64,000 nt of DNA from JAIBCC01 sp963763855 (GCA_963763855.1 CAVXPU010000005.1:868001-932000), one strand, 5' to 3'; shown: positions 53,755-63,895, counted from the stretch's first letter. Notes: generated by a model from the sequence alone, not told the origin. Numbers and translations: made by a program.

Positions 53755-56562
53755 ATGCAAAGGCTGGAATTAATCACACAATTACTGGAAACAGATACGA
53801 AAGCAGTTCACCGTAATTTGTACAAAAATAATCCGACAATCGTTGACCTCAAACTTGCAGAAGACCTGAAGGATACCTACTACAATTCATGGACAACAGA
53901 GCCGAGAAAAACTCGAAATGCTGCACTCGCATTAGCAGTTTTAGCCGATATTATTCCTGAAATTGAGGTTAAAGCTTTAGCATATTGGGTGATGGCAATT
54001 TCGAATTTGACTGAGGGAAAAACTCAATCTGCGATCAAAAATATCGATAAGGCTTCCGAAATTTTCACATCATTGGGCAAAGAATATCAAGCCGCACAAA
54101 CTCAAGTTAGCAAGTTATATGCACTGGCTTTACTCGGAAATTATGATGAGGCGGTTGAATGTGGGAAGGAGGCACTAAAGATATTTGAAAAAAATAAGGA
54201 TGAACTTTCAGCAGGAAAGATTGAGAATAATATTGGTAATATTTATTGGCGGAGGGAGATTCATGATAAAGCAGAGAAACAATTTCTTTCCGCCCGAAGA
54301 AGATTTATTAAGATAAATGATTTGACCCAGCTGACAATGATTGAGCATTGCCTCGCTACCTCGTTTGCTTATCAAAATAAATTTCATGAGGCAGAACGTT
54401 TTTATAAAAAAGCCCTTGCCCGGTCGGTACAAGCGGAAATGGTCGTAACCCAAGCTGAAATTGAAGCGAGTATGGGTAATCTGTCACTTTTTCGAGGAAA
54501 ATTTGATAAAGCTCTTAAATTTTTAGAGTTATCTCGGCAGAAATACGAAAAACTGCAAATGCCACATCAATCGGCAGTCGCGGAATTAGAAATGGCGGAT
54601 GTTTATCTTGAACTAAATCTAATCAATGAGGCTTTTGAAATTTACGAAAGAGTCACGGAAACTTTGGAACAGTTAAAAATGCAAGGTGAAGAGGCACGAG
54701 CGAGAACTAATTTTGCACGAGCAGCAATTCATTTGGGTAAAAACGAATTAGCCTTCAACCAGTTAAAAAAATCCGCCAACCTTTATCGGGCTGAAAAAAA
54801 CTCGGCGGGGAAAGCCTTTGTTAAACTGATTGAAACCCAACTGGCTTTTTCAATCCAAGATTACCAAAGAGCCTTAAAGCTGTCGGAGAAAACGGCTGAA
54901 ATGCTAAATAAGAGTGGAAATTTGCGATATGCCTTACTTTCAAAATGGCTTCAGGGCGAGATCCTCATAAAATTAAAGCGTTATCCGGAATCCGAAATTT
55001 TTTTCAAACAGACTTTGCGTGACGCAATTAAGCAGGAAAATTTATTTTTCGCACAATCCTCGCAAACGTCCCTCGGGAAACTTTCATTGAAAAAAAATGA
55101 GGTTGCAGCGGCAGAAAGTCATTTTAAAAAAGCCATAAACCTAATCGAAAATTTACGTGATCCCCTTCCCGCTGAAGATTTTCGAATGGCATTTTTTGCC
55201 GATAAGCTTCTTTCTTATCAATCACTTGCTCAAATTTATCTGAAACAGGATAAAATCAAGGAAGCTTTTCAATTGGTTGAGCGTTCGCGTTCTCGAGCTC
55301 TTGCAGAATCACTTTCTGAAACCGAGCAGAAACAAAATATTCGATCCGCCGATTCTGCCAAGCTTTTTAAGGAGCTGACGGATTTACGAGAAGAATTAAA
55401 TTGGTTTTATAGCCGTAGTAATCGGGCATCGGTAGAAGAAAGTAATTCATTGCTCCCCGAAACACAGAAACGTGAACGGAAAATCAATGAATTGATGCGA
55501 CAGATCAAAAATATTGATGGCAAAGGCTTATATCAGGAAGAATCATTTGATTTGAAAGAACTACAGAAATCTTTGGGAAGTGAAAGAGTTTTGCTTGAAT
55601 TCGTTTCTTTTGAAGATAAGATATCCGTTTTTGTCATTACAGGTAAAAAGATTGAATTCATTGAAAATCTAGCTACGGAGGAAGAAATTTCCGAGTTGTT
55701 GGAGGGCTTACATTTTCAATTCGAAACGATGAGATACGGCGAAGCCAATCTGGGACCATTTGCAGCGGATTTGAAAAGAAGAACGGATTTTTATCTCAAA
55801 AAGCTGTATCAGAAACTATTTTCAAAATTAGAAAATTCAATCGGAAATCTGCATTTGGTTATCGTTCCTTTTGGAAGGCTTCATTATCTGCCTTTCCATG
55901 CACTGTTTGATGGCGAAAGCTATATAATTGAGAAAAGAGAAGTTAGCTACGCTCCGAGTGCAACTGTTTTGCAACATTGTTTGCAAAAAGAGAAAGGCAG
56001 TTTAAAAAACGCCTTGTTAGTTGGCTTTGCTGATGAAAAGATTCCGTTTGTAGTAGAGGAAGTGAAAAAATTGAAAAAAGTTATGACTGAGAATCTAACT
56101 TTAATTGATCAAAAAGCAACTTTTAACAATTTCAAACGAAATGCGGAAAATTTTGACGTCATACATTTGGCGTGTCACGGACAGTTTAGAAAAGATAATC
56201 CAATGTTCTCGTCGCTTAAGTTGGCGGATGGATTTCTAACTGTCAGAGATATTGGTGAACTGAAGCTAAATGCGGGGCTGGTTGTGCTTAGTGCCTGCGA
56301 AACCGGTTTAAATAAAATCCTTGCAGGTGAGGAATTATTGGGGCTGACTCGTGGTTTTCTTTCTGCGGGAGCATTAAGTTTGATTCTTACATTGTGGACT
56401 GTGAACGATCAGGCAGCTCAAGAATTAATCATTCGTCTTTATGAAAATCTTCAAAAAGGCGAAACAATTTCAGAGTCTTTGCGAAATGCTCAATGCAACC
56501 TTATCAAACAAAACTCGCATCCTTACTTATGGTCACCATTTTTTTTAACGGGTAGATGGTAA
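53755..56562 (+). CDS. TPR-CHAT domain caspase-like peptidase
   Basis: 935 residues, cytosolic. Residues about 60-540 are tetratricopeptide repeats (AQTQVSKLYALALLGNYDEA, NIGNIYWRREIHDKAEKQFL, LYRAEKNSAGKAFVKLIETQ). The C-terminal CHAT domain includes LHLVIVPFGRLHYLPFHALF, the catalytic His in VIHLACHGQF (H808) and Cys in VVLSACETGLN (C848). The end HPYLWSPFFLTGRW is normal for the family. CHAT enzymes cleave partner proteins when a trigger acts on the TPR part. The neighbouring sigma and subtilisin genes suggest a regulated proteolytic module. Own promoter likely. Confidence 0.92.
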   Translation: MQRLELITQLLETDTKAVHRNLYKNNPTIVDLKLAEDLKDTYYNSWTTEPRKTRNAALALAVLADIIPEIEVKALAYWVMAISNLTEGKTQSAIKNIDKASEIFTSLGKEYQAAQTQVSKLYALALLGNYDEAVECGKEALKIFEKNKDELSAGKIENNIGNIYWRREIHDKAEKQFLSARRRFIKINDLTQLTMIEHCLATSFAYQNKFHEAERFYKKALARSVQAEMVVTQAEIEASMGNLSLFRGKFDKALKFLELSRQKYEKLQMPHQSAVAELEMADVYLELNLINEAFEIYERVTETLEQLKMQGEEARARTNFARAAIHLGKNELAFNQLKKSANLYRAEKNSAGKAFVKLIETQLAFSIQDYQRALKLSEKTAEMLNKSGNLRYALLSKWLQGEILIKLKRYPESEIFFKQTLRDAIKQENLFFAQSSQTSLGKLSLKKNEVAAAESHFKKAINLIENLRDPLPAEDFRMAFFADKLLSYQSLAQIYLKQDKIKEAFQLVERSRSRALAESLSETEQKQNIRSADSAKLFKELTDLREELNWFYSRSNRASVEESNSLLPETQKRERKINELMRQIKNIDGKGLYQEESFDLKELQKSLGSERVLLEFVSFEDKISVFVITGKKIEFIENLATEEEISELLEGLHFQFETMRYGEANLGPFAADLKRRTDFYLKKLYQKLFSKLENSIGNLHLVIVPFGRLHYLPFHALFDGESYIIEKREVSYAPSATVLQHCLQKEKGSLKNALLVGFADEKIPFVVEEVKKLKKVMTENLTLIDQKATFNNFKRNAENFDVIHLACHGQFRKDNPMFSSLKLADGFLTVRDIGELKLNAGLVVLSACETGLNKILAGEELLGLTRGFLSAGALSLILTLWTVNDQAAQELIIRLYENLQKGETISESLRNAQCNLIKQNSHPYLWSPFFLTGRW

Positions 56563-56646
56563 AGAAAGTGCATTGTGTCTTTTTATGGATATAATTTGCA
56601 CTGTCTTGATATAGTGGCGTATTAAATTAGTTTTGGAGAAGGGGCA

Positions 56647-57945
56647 ATGAGTAAAATGAGCGGAAAAAGTATTTGGAAATACATACTTACCATAAGTATT
56701 TCTCTGGTTTTTGTTTTGGGTTTTGGGCAAGATATCAAAGCACAAAATGACACGATTTTATTAGACGAAGTTTTAGTTAAATTAAATTCTCCGGCAGACT
56801 TACCAGCAATTACATCGCAATACGGATTGAAGGTAGACGATCAATTCGGTTCGCGTCCTATTTATCGTTTTAAAATTATTAATGGCGTACCGGTAAATGA
56901 AACCGTTAACAGACTTCGTGGTGACATCCGCATCGCTTATGCAGATGCCAACAGCGTTATCGCTTCGCCCGAAGCGAGTGGCGTTTCTTGGAGCGTTGGA
57001 GTTTCATGGAGCGTAGGAAACACGCTTGCTCAATTTACTACCGGACAATGGTTTCCGAAAATGATTCATTTGGATCAGGCTAATCAAATTTCAACGGGTG
57101 CAGGGGTAAGAATTGCGGTTTTGGATACGGGTATAGAATACAACCATCCTGCTTTTGCCGGAAAACTTTTGCCGGGTTGGGATTTTGTGGACAATGATAA
57201 TGATCCGCGGGAAATTCGTCCAAACGGTTTTAGCCCTTACGGGCACGGCACACACGTTTCGGGAATCATCGCCAGGGTTGCACCAAATGCGAAGATAATG
57301 CCGCTTAGAGTTTTAGATCCGAGCGGGACGACAAATGCTTGGGTTTTAGCTGAAGCATTGGCTTTTGCCGCTAATCCGGATGGCAATTTAGCAACAAATG
57401 ACGGCGTAAATGTGGTCAACATGAGCTTGGCAAGTCCTATTCAAACAAGATTGCTTGGCGATTTAATGCGAACTTGCGGCAGTGTTCTTCCGGAATTATC
57501 CGATGTTGATTTCCCGCAAGTAGGCAAACCAAATTTATCAATCGTAGTTGCAGGCGGAAATAATGGTGGGGAATTTAAGATGTATCCTGCGGCAGAATCT
57601 TCGGTGGAAGGCTTGCTTTCGGTAGCTGCCTCTGATTCGAGAGATCGCCTGGCTCCTTACTCAAACTACGGGTCTTGGTTAAAGATTTCGGCACCTGGCG
57701 ATGGTATTGTCAGTACAACCCCAGATGGAGGTTTTGGTACATGGAGCGGAACTTCGATGGCGGCTCCTGTTGTTACCGGAGTTATCGCTTTAATTAAGCA
57801 AAGATTCCCCGGAATGACTTCGGCAATGATTCGATCCCACGTGAGATGCACGGCGACCAGAATTAATAGTAAGAAGTCAAAAGACAGGGTTGACGCACTC
57901 AATGCCGTTACGGTTATTCCAAATACCGGCGATTGTGCGGACTAA
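56647..57945 (+). CDS. exported S8 subtilisin-like serine peptidase
   Basis: 432 residues. A signal peptide (SIWKYILTISISLVFVLGFG) is followed by a propeptide-like domain (DEVLVKLNSPADLPAITSQY) and the catalytic domain with D160 (VLDTG), H200 (GHGTHVSG) and S370 (SGTSMAAP). A short in-frame tandem (GVSWSVGVSWSVG) sits at the junction, next to the probable maturation site. It follows the CHAT gene by 84 nt and a GGAGAAGGGG ribosome-binding site, and is ended by a terminator. Substrates unknown. Confidence 0.92.
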   Translation: MSKMSGKSIWKYILTISISLVFVLGFGQDIKAQNDTILLDEVLVKLNSPADLPAITSQYGLKVDDQFGSRPIYRFKIINGVPVNETVNRLRGDIRIAYADANSVIASPEASGVSWSVGVSWSVGNTLAQFTTGQWFPKMIHLDQANQISTGAGVRIAVLDTGIEYNHPAFAGKLLPGWDFVDNDNDPREIRPNGFSPYGHGTHVSGIIARVAPNAKIMPLRVLDPSGTTNAWVLAEALAFAANPDGNLATNDGVNVVNMSLASPIQTRLLGDLMRTCGSVLPELSDVDFPQVGKPNLSIVVAGGNNGGEFKMYPAAESSVEGLLSVAASDSRDRLAPYSNYGSWLKISAPGDGIVSTTPDGGFGTWSGTSMAAPVVTGVIALIKQRFPGMTSAMIRSHVRCTATRINSKKSKDRVDALNAVTVIPNTGDCAD

Positions 57946-57964
57946 GTAACTAGCTAACAAAAAC

Positions 57965-58005
57965 AAAATAGACGACTGGTTTTCAATAATCGGGCGTCTA
58001 TTTTT
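57965..58005 (+). terminator. rho-independent terminator after the subtilisin gene
   Basis: AAAATAGACG (57965-57974) pairs with CGTCTATTTT (57995-58004) around 20 nt, ending in a T run. It separates the CHAT-subtilisin module from the polysaccharide genes. Confidence 0.75.
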
Positions 58006-58139
58006 GTGAATAAAAAACATTTTTTCGCGTACCTGTCTTTTTCTACTTTTTCTTAACACTGTAGTAACACAAGCAAAAACTCTACTCCCCGAAAAAAAAT
58101 AGAGTTTCTTTTGATTTGTAAAAAGGTGGGAGAATTAAC

Positions 58140-59444
58140 ATGGAAATTGCAATGAATTTTGATACTGGAAGCCTGAGAATGCCAAATCGCGAAGTCGATT
58201 CCTTTTTGCATTCGGGTCAGCTTTTGAAACAGCATATTTTTCGACCGGCGAAAGCATCAGACAAAAAAATCGAACCCAAGCTGAATTTACAGCCAAAAAT
58301 CTTACTTTATTCACACGACACTTTCGGGCTTGGCAATATTCGCCGAACTCTGCTTTTAGCCGAAAATTTGATTCATGAGTATCCGAAGGCATCGATACTA
58401 ATTATTACGGGATCACCTGTAATTCATGCCTTTCGTCTGCCGCAAGGCATTGATTACATTAAACTTCCATCGCTCGACAGACCAAATGCGGAACGGTATG
58501 AACCGCAGTTTTTACCGAGTTGCTCAGACGAAATCAAACAAACCCGGATCGCGATTTTAGAAAATACGATTACCGGATTTGCTCCTGATCTCCTTTTGGT
58601 AGATAAGCGTGCCGCCGGAATTGACGGCGAATTGATTGGAGCATTGGCACTTATCAAATCTTGGAACCTACCGACCAAAATAGTTTTGGGAATCCGCGAC
58701 ATTCTTGATGATCCCGCTCGGACAAGCAAAGTGCTTCGCGATAACGGAAGTTTTGAAACTATCGAAAAATACTACGATGAAGTTTGGATTTATGGGGTTA
58801 AGGAAGTTTTTGATGCGGTTAAAGAATATCAGTTTCCCGAAGTTGTAGCCCAGAAAACTCGCTATTGCGGCTATTTGAAACGAAAAATTGAAAATCGGAT
58901 TAGCGGAGACGGCAAATTGCGTCTTTTGGCAACTACCGGCGGCGGTGGCGATGGTTCTGAATTAATCGAAAAATTCTTAGAAAGCCTAGAGATATTGAGA
59001 CGGCAAAAAGCCATTTCGGCGACGGTTATTTTCGGTCCGCAAATGCCTTCTACAAGTCGTGATTATTTTCTGAGACGGTATGGAAGTGTTGAAGACATTG
59101 AGTTTTTGGACTTTCAAGCTGATTTGACTCCGCATTATGCAAATGCAGATGTCGTCGTTTCAATGGCTGGCTACAATACGGTTTGCGAACTCCTTTCACT
59201 CAATAAAAGGGCGGTACTTGTTCCCCGTGCGGAGCCTGTTCGCGAACAATTAATTCGGTCCCGTCTGCTTGCCGATCGAGGCTTTTTTGAATATATCGAG
59301 CCGAGCGAACTTTCCGCTGAAGTGATGTCTGCAAAGATCTTACGTTCGTTAAACGCGGTTTCCGCCGGCGAAACTGATATCGATTTGAATGGTTTGCCGC
59401 GAATAAACAGAAGAATTCGTGAATTATTGACAAAGGATGCGTAA
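58140..59444 (+). CDS. MurG-like (GT-B) glycosyltransferase
   Basis: 434 residues. KILLYSHDTFGLGNIRRTLL is a GT-B N-terminal loop, with PDLLLVDKRAAGIDGELIGA as a middle strand. The C-terminal half carries LRLLATTGGGGDGSELIEKF, then ATVIFGPQMPSTSRDYF and VVSMAGYNTVCELLSLNKRA with the donor-binding AEPVREQLIRSRLLADRGF. That is the MurG/UDP-glucuronosyl type of donor site. No membrane helices. The start has an AAGGTGGGAG site. Next gene begins directly after the stop. Acceptor unknown; likely part of exopolysaccharide synthesis. Confidence 0.85.
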   Translation: MEIAMNFDTGSLRMPNREVDSFLHSGQLLKQHIFRPAKASDKKIEPKLNLQPKILLYSHDTFGLGNIRRTLLLAENLIHEYPKASILIITGSPVIHAFRLPQGIDYIKLPSLDRPNAERYEPQFLPSCSDEIKQTRIAILENTITGFAPDLLLVDKRAAGIDGELIGALALIKSWNLPTKIVLGIRDILDDPARTSKVLRDNGSFETIEKYYDEVWIYGVKEVFDAVKEYQFPEVVAQKTRYCGYLKRKIENRISGDGKLRLLATTGGGGDGSELIEKFLESLEILRRQKAISATVIFGPQMPSTSRDYFLRRYGSVEDIEFLDFQADLTPHYANADVVVSMAGYNTVCELLSLNKRAVLVPRAEPVREQLIRSRLLADRGFFEYIEPSELSAEVMSAKILRSLNAVSAGETDIDLNGLPRINRRIRELLTKDA

Positions 59445-60803
59445 ATGAAAAACGGGAAAATTGCCTATATTTTGAAGAATTTTCCGAAGCTTTCGGAAAC
59501 GTTTATTGCCAGCGAAATTTACCGCTTGGAAAATCTCGGCGTTGAGCCGGAACTGCTTGTAATTAAGAAGCCGTCTGAGAATTTGAAGCACAAAATGATT
59601 GAGAAAATAACGGCAAAACCGTTTTATCTTCCTGAAACGACTTCGTTGACGGATTCGACCTTGCAAGGATGGCTCAAACTCCATTTCAAAGATTTTTCCT
59701 CGTCATTTTTTTCGGTGGTGAAAAAGCGTCCAATCGGATTTTTGAAAGCGACTGGAAAAGCAATCGGGCAAACTTTTCGTTCACGCCATTCGCTTTTTAG
59801 CTACAAAAAAACTTATCTGAAAGAATTTTTGCAAGCGTGTGCAGTTGCCGAACAAATCTTACAAAAGCCCGAAATTACTCATCTTCATGCACATTTTGCC
59901 CACGGAGCAACAACCGTTGCATGGTTTGCTGCGATGATGACGGGATTGAAATTTTCGTTCACAGGACACGCGAAAGATATTTACTTGGAATCCCTAAATC
60001 CTGCCGGTCTTTTGGAACGAAAGATGAATGCGGCAGAATTTGTCGTTACTTGTACGAAGGCGAATCAAACGCATCTGGAAGCGATCAGCACGACAAAAGT
60101 TCATTGCCTCTATCACGGTTTAAGCACTGATTTTACTGATTTACTTGAAACCGAAAAAGGTATTTCCGGCGAGCGAAACGGAAAATTACGGGCATTGGCG
60201 GTCGGGCGTTTGGTACAGAAAAAAGGGTTAGATGTTTTTGTTGACGCATGCTCGATTTTGCAAAAGCGAAACGTTGATTTTGAAGCGGTAATCGTCGGCG
60301 AAAAAGGTGACGCTTCCAAAATCGTCGAACAAAAAATCGCGGAAAATGGTCTAAGAGGAAAAATTCATTTGATGGGAAGTATGCCGCAATCAGGCGTTTT
60401 TGAGGAACTTCGTAAAGCAACGATGTTTTGTCTGCCGTGTCGAATTCTCGAAAATGGCGACCGTGATGGGATTCCAAACGTGATGATGGAAGCAATGTCT
60501 TGCGGACTACCTGTCGTTACCACTAACGTTTCAGGTATTCCCGAAATTATCAAAAACGGCGAAAACGGCATCATGGTCAATCCCGAAGACGCAAACGCAC
60601 TAGCAGATGCCATGCAAAAAGTTCATGAAGACAAATTATTTGCCAAGCGTCTTTCCGAAGCCGCTAAAGTGACTGTTAAACAAACGTTCGATGGCGATGT
60701 GACCGCGAGTTATTTGTCGAATCTTTTTTTCGAAATAATTGAAAGCGAGCAATGGCAAGCGGAATGTACCGCGAAAGACGTTGAATTACGTCAAAGTTAT
60801 TAG
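59445..60803 (+). CDS. family 4 glycosyltransferase (colanic-acid type)
   Basis: 452 residues. IAYILKNFPKLSETFIASEI is the N-terminal motif of WcaL/colanic acid-type GT4 enzymes. HLHAHFAHGATTVAWFAAMM and KFSFTGHAKDIYLESLNPAG follow. The donor domain has LAVGRLVQKKGLDVFVDACS, GSMPQSGVFEELRKATMFCL, and the E-x7-E motif region DGIPNVMMEAMSCGLPVVTT. It builds a glycosidic bond on a surface polysaccharide. Translation is coupled with the upstream gene (TAAATG). Confidence 0.92.
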   Translation: MKNGKIAYILKNFPKLSETFIASEIYRLENLGVEPELLVIKKPSENLKHKMIEKITAKPFYLPETTSLTDSTLQGWLKLHFKDFSSSFFSVVKKRPIGFLKATGKAIGQTFRSRHSLFSYKKTYLKEFLQACAVAEQILQKPEITHLHAHFAHGATTVAWFAAMMTGLKFSFTGHAKDIYLESLNPAGLLERKMNAAEFVVTCTKANQTHLEAISTTKVHCLYHGLSTDFTDLLETEKGISGERNGKLRALAVGRLVQKKGLDVFVDACSILQKRNVDFEAVIVGEKGDASKIVEQKIAENGLRGKIHLMGSMPQSGVFEELRKATMFCLPCRILENGDRDGIPNVMMEAMSCGLPVVTTNVSGIPEIIKNGENGIMVNPEDANALADAMQKVHEDKLFAKRLSEAAKVTVKQTFDGDVTASYLSNLFFEIIESEQWQAECTAKDVELRQSY

Positions 60804-60821
60804 AAGTGTAAGCACATATCG

Positions 60822-60897
60822 GTATAGAGAGCGGTAGCGAACATCGCGAACCGCAGACAAGTCTTTACTTATTCTTGCTCGCTACGGCTCGCTATAC
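60822..60897. repeat. imperfect inverted repeat in polysaccharide cluster
   Basis: GTATAGAGAGCGGTAGCGA (60822-60840) matches in reverse GTATAGCGAGCCGTAGCGA (60879-60897), at 17 of 19 positions. It lies between the glycosyltransferase and lyase genes. REP-like; might attenuate transcription. Confidence 0.55.
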
Positions 60898-60932
60898 TGA
60901 TTCTTCAGGGGCAAATAAAAAAGGTTAAATCA

Positions 60933-62729
60933 ATGATAGGATTAGTTTTACAACCAGAAAAAGCAAGAAAGCAAATCGCCCCGCGTGAGATTTTTTGTGT
61001 CATAGAAAAAGCCTATCAGAATATTTCAATTGCCGAAGATGCCTGCTTAAATATCTTTACGAACGCAGGTTTACGACTCAAACTTAATTCGATTGATTGG
61101 ACAAAAAACCCGCTGCCAAGTGATGAAGAATGGCACATCGAATGGTCAAAATTCTACTTCGGACTTGATTTGGCTTTCGCTTTTAACGAAACGGGCGATA
61201 AAAAAAATCTAAAAACGTGGCAAAACTTGGTCAGTTTGTGGATCGAGCAAGTTGAAATTGGTTCTGATTCAAGCGATGTTTCAGCCCGACGGATTCAAAA
61301 TTGGATATATGCCTGGATGATTTTTGCGAGAAAAAATCCGGTTTTTTCTATTGAATTCATTAATCAAATTTGTCAGAGTTTAGCTCGTCAAATCACCCAT
61401 TTACGCAATAATTTAACACCTGAACGCAATCATCGAACGCTTGAGCTTTATTCGCTTTTTGTAGCTTCATTGGCATTGCCAAATCCGGACAAATCAGACG
61501 AACTTTTGCAGTTTTCAATCAAACAATTGTATGAAAATTTACTGACGGATTTTCAAGCTGATGGCGTTCATCGCGAGCAATCAACGCATTATCATATGAT
61601 AGTTTTGCGTTCATTTCTGGGCGTGATGGAAAATGCCAAACGAGGCAATTTGAACCTTCCGGAAGGCTTTGCCGAACGGGTTGAGAAGGCTTGCGAATTC
61701 GCGATGCACATTCACACGCCCGTTGGTGAAATTCCCGCTCTATCTGATAGTGATACGGGAAGTTATCTTGATCTACTCGAACTCGCCGGCGTAATTTTTG
61801 AACGAAAAGACTTTCTATTTGTCGGCACAAAAGGCGAAAAAGGTGTGCCGCCAATTGAACGGAATTTAAGTTTCAATGAAAGCGGATATCACATTCAGCG
61901 AAGCGATTGGAAGACAGATTCGAATTTTTTAGTTTTTGATTGTGGACGCCTGGGCGATGGCGGACATGGGCATTACGATCTGCTCAACGTTGAAATTTCG
62001 GCTAACGGAAACCCTTTAATTGTTGACACAGGACGATTTACCTATTCCGAGGAGGGCACGACAAACTGGCGGCATTTTTTCAAAGGAACGGCTGCTCAAA
62101 ATACAGTTTGCGTTGACGAAAAGGATCAAATTAATTATCGGCGAGGCAAACCAAAAGGTGAGCTTTCGCTTGGGCGATTTATCGAACGCCAGAGTTTTGA
62201 GAATCTTGACATTCTTTGCGGTGAAGCCATCAGTCCAAATTACGACACTATTCACACACGCCGTATCTTCTTTGTTTGCAATGATTATTGGATTATTTGG
62301 GACAATCTTCGCGGCAAAACGCAGCGAAAATTTGATCTCCGTTTTCATCTTACACCAGCCGCTTGGAATCATGTTTTGATGACGAAAACAGGTATAAATT
62401 CGATCGTTTCAACTCCTGATTTAGCAATCGTTTTTTCGCGAGATGAAAATGTAAATATTGAGCCGAGTTGGTATTCGCCCGAATACGGAATTAAGCATCG
62501 CATTCCTTGCTTAAGCGTCGTTTCCGAAGGTTCGCCAACAAAGGATTTTTTTACATTGATAAAGCCAATCAGCAACGATGAAAAGCTTCCTTCCTTTCAA
62601 GTTTCAAGTGCTTCAAATGTTACAAAGATTGAAGTTAGCGGCGAATCGTTGAAAGATATTTTGTCGTGGGAAATGGTCGGCGAAAATTTAGAAATTGGAC
62701 AATTCAAACGCACGGAGGTTGCCAGATGA
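60933..62729 (+). CDS. heparinase II/III family protein
   Basis: 598 residues. The first 300 are an alpha-barrel (WHIEWSKFYFGLDLAFAFNE, LTPERNHRTLELYSLFVASL, QADGVHREQSTHYHMIVLRS). The second half is the beta-sandwich: YHIQRSDWKTDSNFLVFDCG, LGDGGHGHYDLLNVEISANG and PLIVDTGRFTYSEEGTTNWR. These are the conserved positions in polysaccharide lyases of families 12 and 15. No signal peptide is evident. Its stop overlaps the next gene by 4 nt. In such clusters the enzyme probably trims or remodels the polymer made nearby. Confidence 0.9.
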   Translation: MIGLVLQPEKARKQIAPREIFCVIEKAYQNISIAEDACLNIFTNAGLRLKLNSIDWTKNPLPSDEEWHIEWSKFYFGLDLAFAFNETGDKKNLKTWQNLVSLWIEQVEIGSDSSDVSARRIQNWIYAWMIFARKNPVFSIEFINQICQSLARQITHLRNNLTPERNHRTLELYSLFVASLALPNPDKSDELLQFSIKQLYENLLTDFQADGVHREQSTHYHMIVLRSFLGVMENAKRGNLNLPEGFAERVEKACEFAMHIHTPVGEIPALSDSDTGSYLDLLELAGVIFERKDFLFVGTKGEKGVPPIERNLSFNESGYHIQRSDWKTDSNFLVFDCGRLGDGGHGHYDLLNVEISANGNPLIVDTGRFTYSEEGTTNWRHFFKGTAAQNTVCVDEKDQINYRRGKPKGELSLGRFIERQSFENLDILCGEAISPNYDTIHTRRIFFVCNDYWIIWDNLRGKTQRKFDLRFHLTPAAWNHVLMTKTGINSIVSTPDLAIVFSRDENVNIEPSWYSPEYGIKHRIPCLSVVSEGSPTKDFFTLIKPISNDEKLPSFQVSSASNVTKIEVSGESLKDILSWEMVGENLEIGQFKRTEVAR

Positions 62730-63895
62730 TGTGCGTTTCCGCTAAGACAAATTTGCTTGAATTTGATAAGTACTTGCCTAATCGCGGCGAGCTGCTTGAT
62801 GCAGATTTGATGAAGAGGAAGATCGGACAAACTTTTGGATTAGATATAGCCACTTGCGAGATTATCAGAGCAAAATACAAGATAAACTCAAGTTTGCGTG
62901 TGCTTTACCGGATTTTGGCTAATGGGAAAACCGAACTCATCTCAGCCAGAATTTATGCTAAAAACCAAAACGAAACCAATCTTCAGCGTTTTCCGAATGA
63001 CAGAAAAATTGGCAATCTAAAGGTTTTACAAGAAAAATTTGTAAGTCGCGTTGTTGCCTATGCACCTGAAAAATGTGTGACAGTTGAATGCTTGGACGCT
63101 GGCGGACAAATTTTTGCATACGCGAAAATCTATGCCGAAAAGGAATTCAAAACGGGCGAAAAAGTTTTTCAATTCTTAACCGAGCAATCTGAAAAAAATG
63201 CTCAAAATCGCTTTCCGCGAATTATAGATTTTGACCGGGAAAATCGACTTTTGATGATTGAAGCGGTAAAAGGAAAGAGACTAGCAGATCTTGATAAACA
63301 GCAGATTACAAGGGGTTTTCAGCTTCTTGGAAGAGCGGTCGCCGATTTGCATAATATTCAAACGAGTGTTTCATTGCCCGAATTTTCAAGGCTTTCGCCC
63401 GCGAGAATCAATTTTGCGATAGATGCAATTGCCTTGGCTCGCCCCGATTGTCTGACGGCTGCAAGAAAATTATCTGAAAAATTACTCGAATCCTCTCGCT
63501 TTGCAGACGAAGAAAACGTTTGCTTGCACGGCGATGTGCATCCGAAAAACGGAATTTTGATTGATAATAAAACCCTAAGTTTGATTGATTTTGATCAGCT
63601 TTCGATTGGAAATCCTGCCGCCGAGATCGGAAGTTTTGTTGCAGGATTACGATACAAAGAACTCATCGGATCAATTTCTCGTAGTGAATGCTTGAAATCG
63701 GCTGATTCATTTCTGGAAGGCTATGCGGAAATCCGTGCTTTACCCATCCGTGAATCTCGCAATTGGCATACGGCAACCGCACTATTAACCGAGCGGGCAT
63801 TGCGTTCGATTTCTAGGATTCGCATTGAAGGATTACAGCATTTTTCGGAGATTTTACTAGGTAGCGAAAGGATTTTAGCAGGAGGCGAATTATGA
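62726..63895 (+). CDS. aminoglycoside phosphotransferase (APH)-fold kinase in polysaccharide cluster
   Basis: About 389 residues from ATG 62726, preceded by a good ACGGAGGT site and overlapping the lyase stop. The core motifs are VCLHGDVHPKNGILIDN (HGDxHPxN catalytic loop) and LSLIDFDQLSIGNPAAEIGS (DFD-type metal motif). The N-terminal lobe (ELLDADLMKRKIGQTFGLDI) fits the APH fold. In polysaccharide gene sets, kinases of this fold act on sugars or lipid-linked intermediates, not on antibiotics; the substrate is unknown. Confidence 0.85.
   Translation: MMCVSAKTNLLEFDKYLPNRGELLDADLMKRKIGQTFGLDIATCEIIRAKYKINSSLRVLYRILANGKTELISARIYAKNQNETNLQRFPNDRKIGNLKVLQEKFVSRVVAYAPEKCVTVECLDAGGQIFAYAKIYAEKEFKTGEKVFQFLTEQSEKNAQNRFPRIIDFDRENRLLMIEAVKGKRLADLDKQQITRGFQLLGRAVADLHNIQTSVSLPEFSRLSPARINFAIDAIALARPDCLTAARKLSEKLLESSRFADEENVCLHGDVHPKNGILIDNKTLSLIDFDQLSIGNPAAEIGSFVAGLRYKELIGSISRSECLKSADSFLEGYAEIRALPIRESRNWHTATALLTERALRSISRIRIEGLQHFSEILLGSERILAGGEL

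Noticed and set aside
62726..63895. An antibiotic-resistance aminoglycoside kinase
   Set aside because: APH fold is present but the tight polysaccharide-operon context argues for a sugar or carrier substrate.
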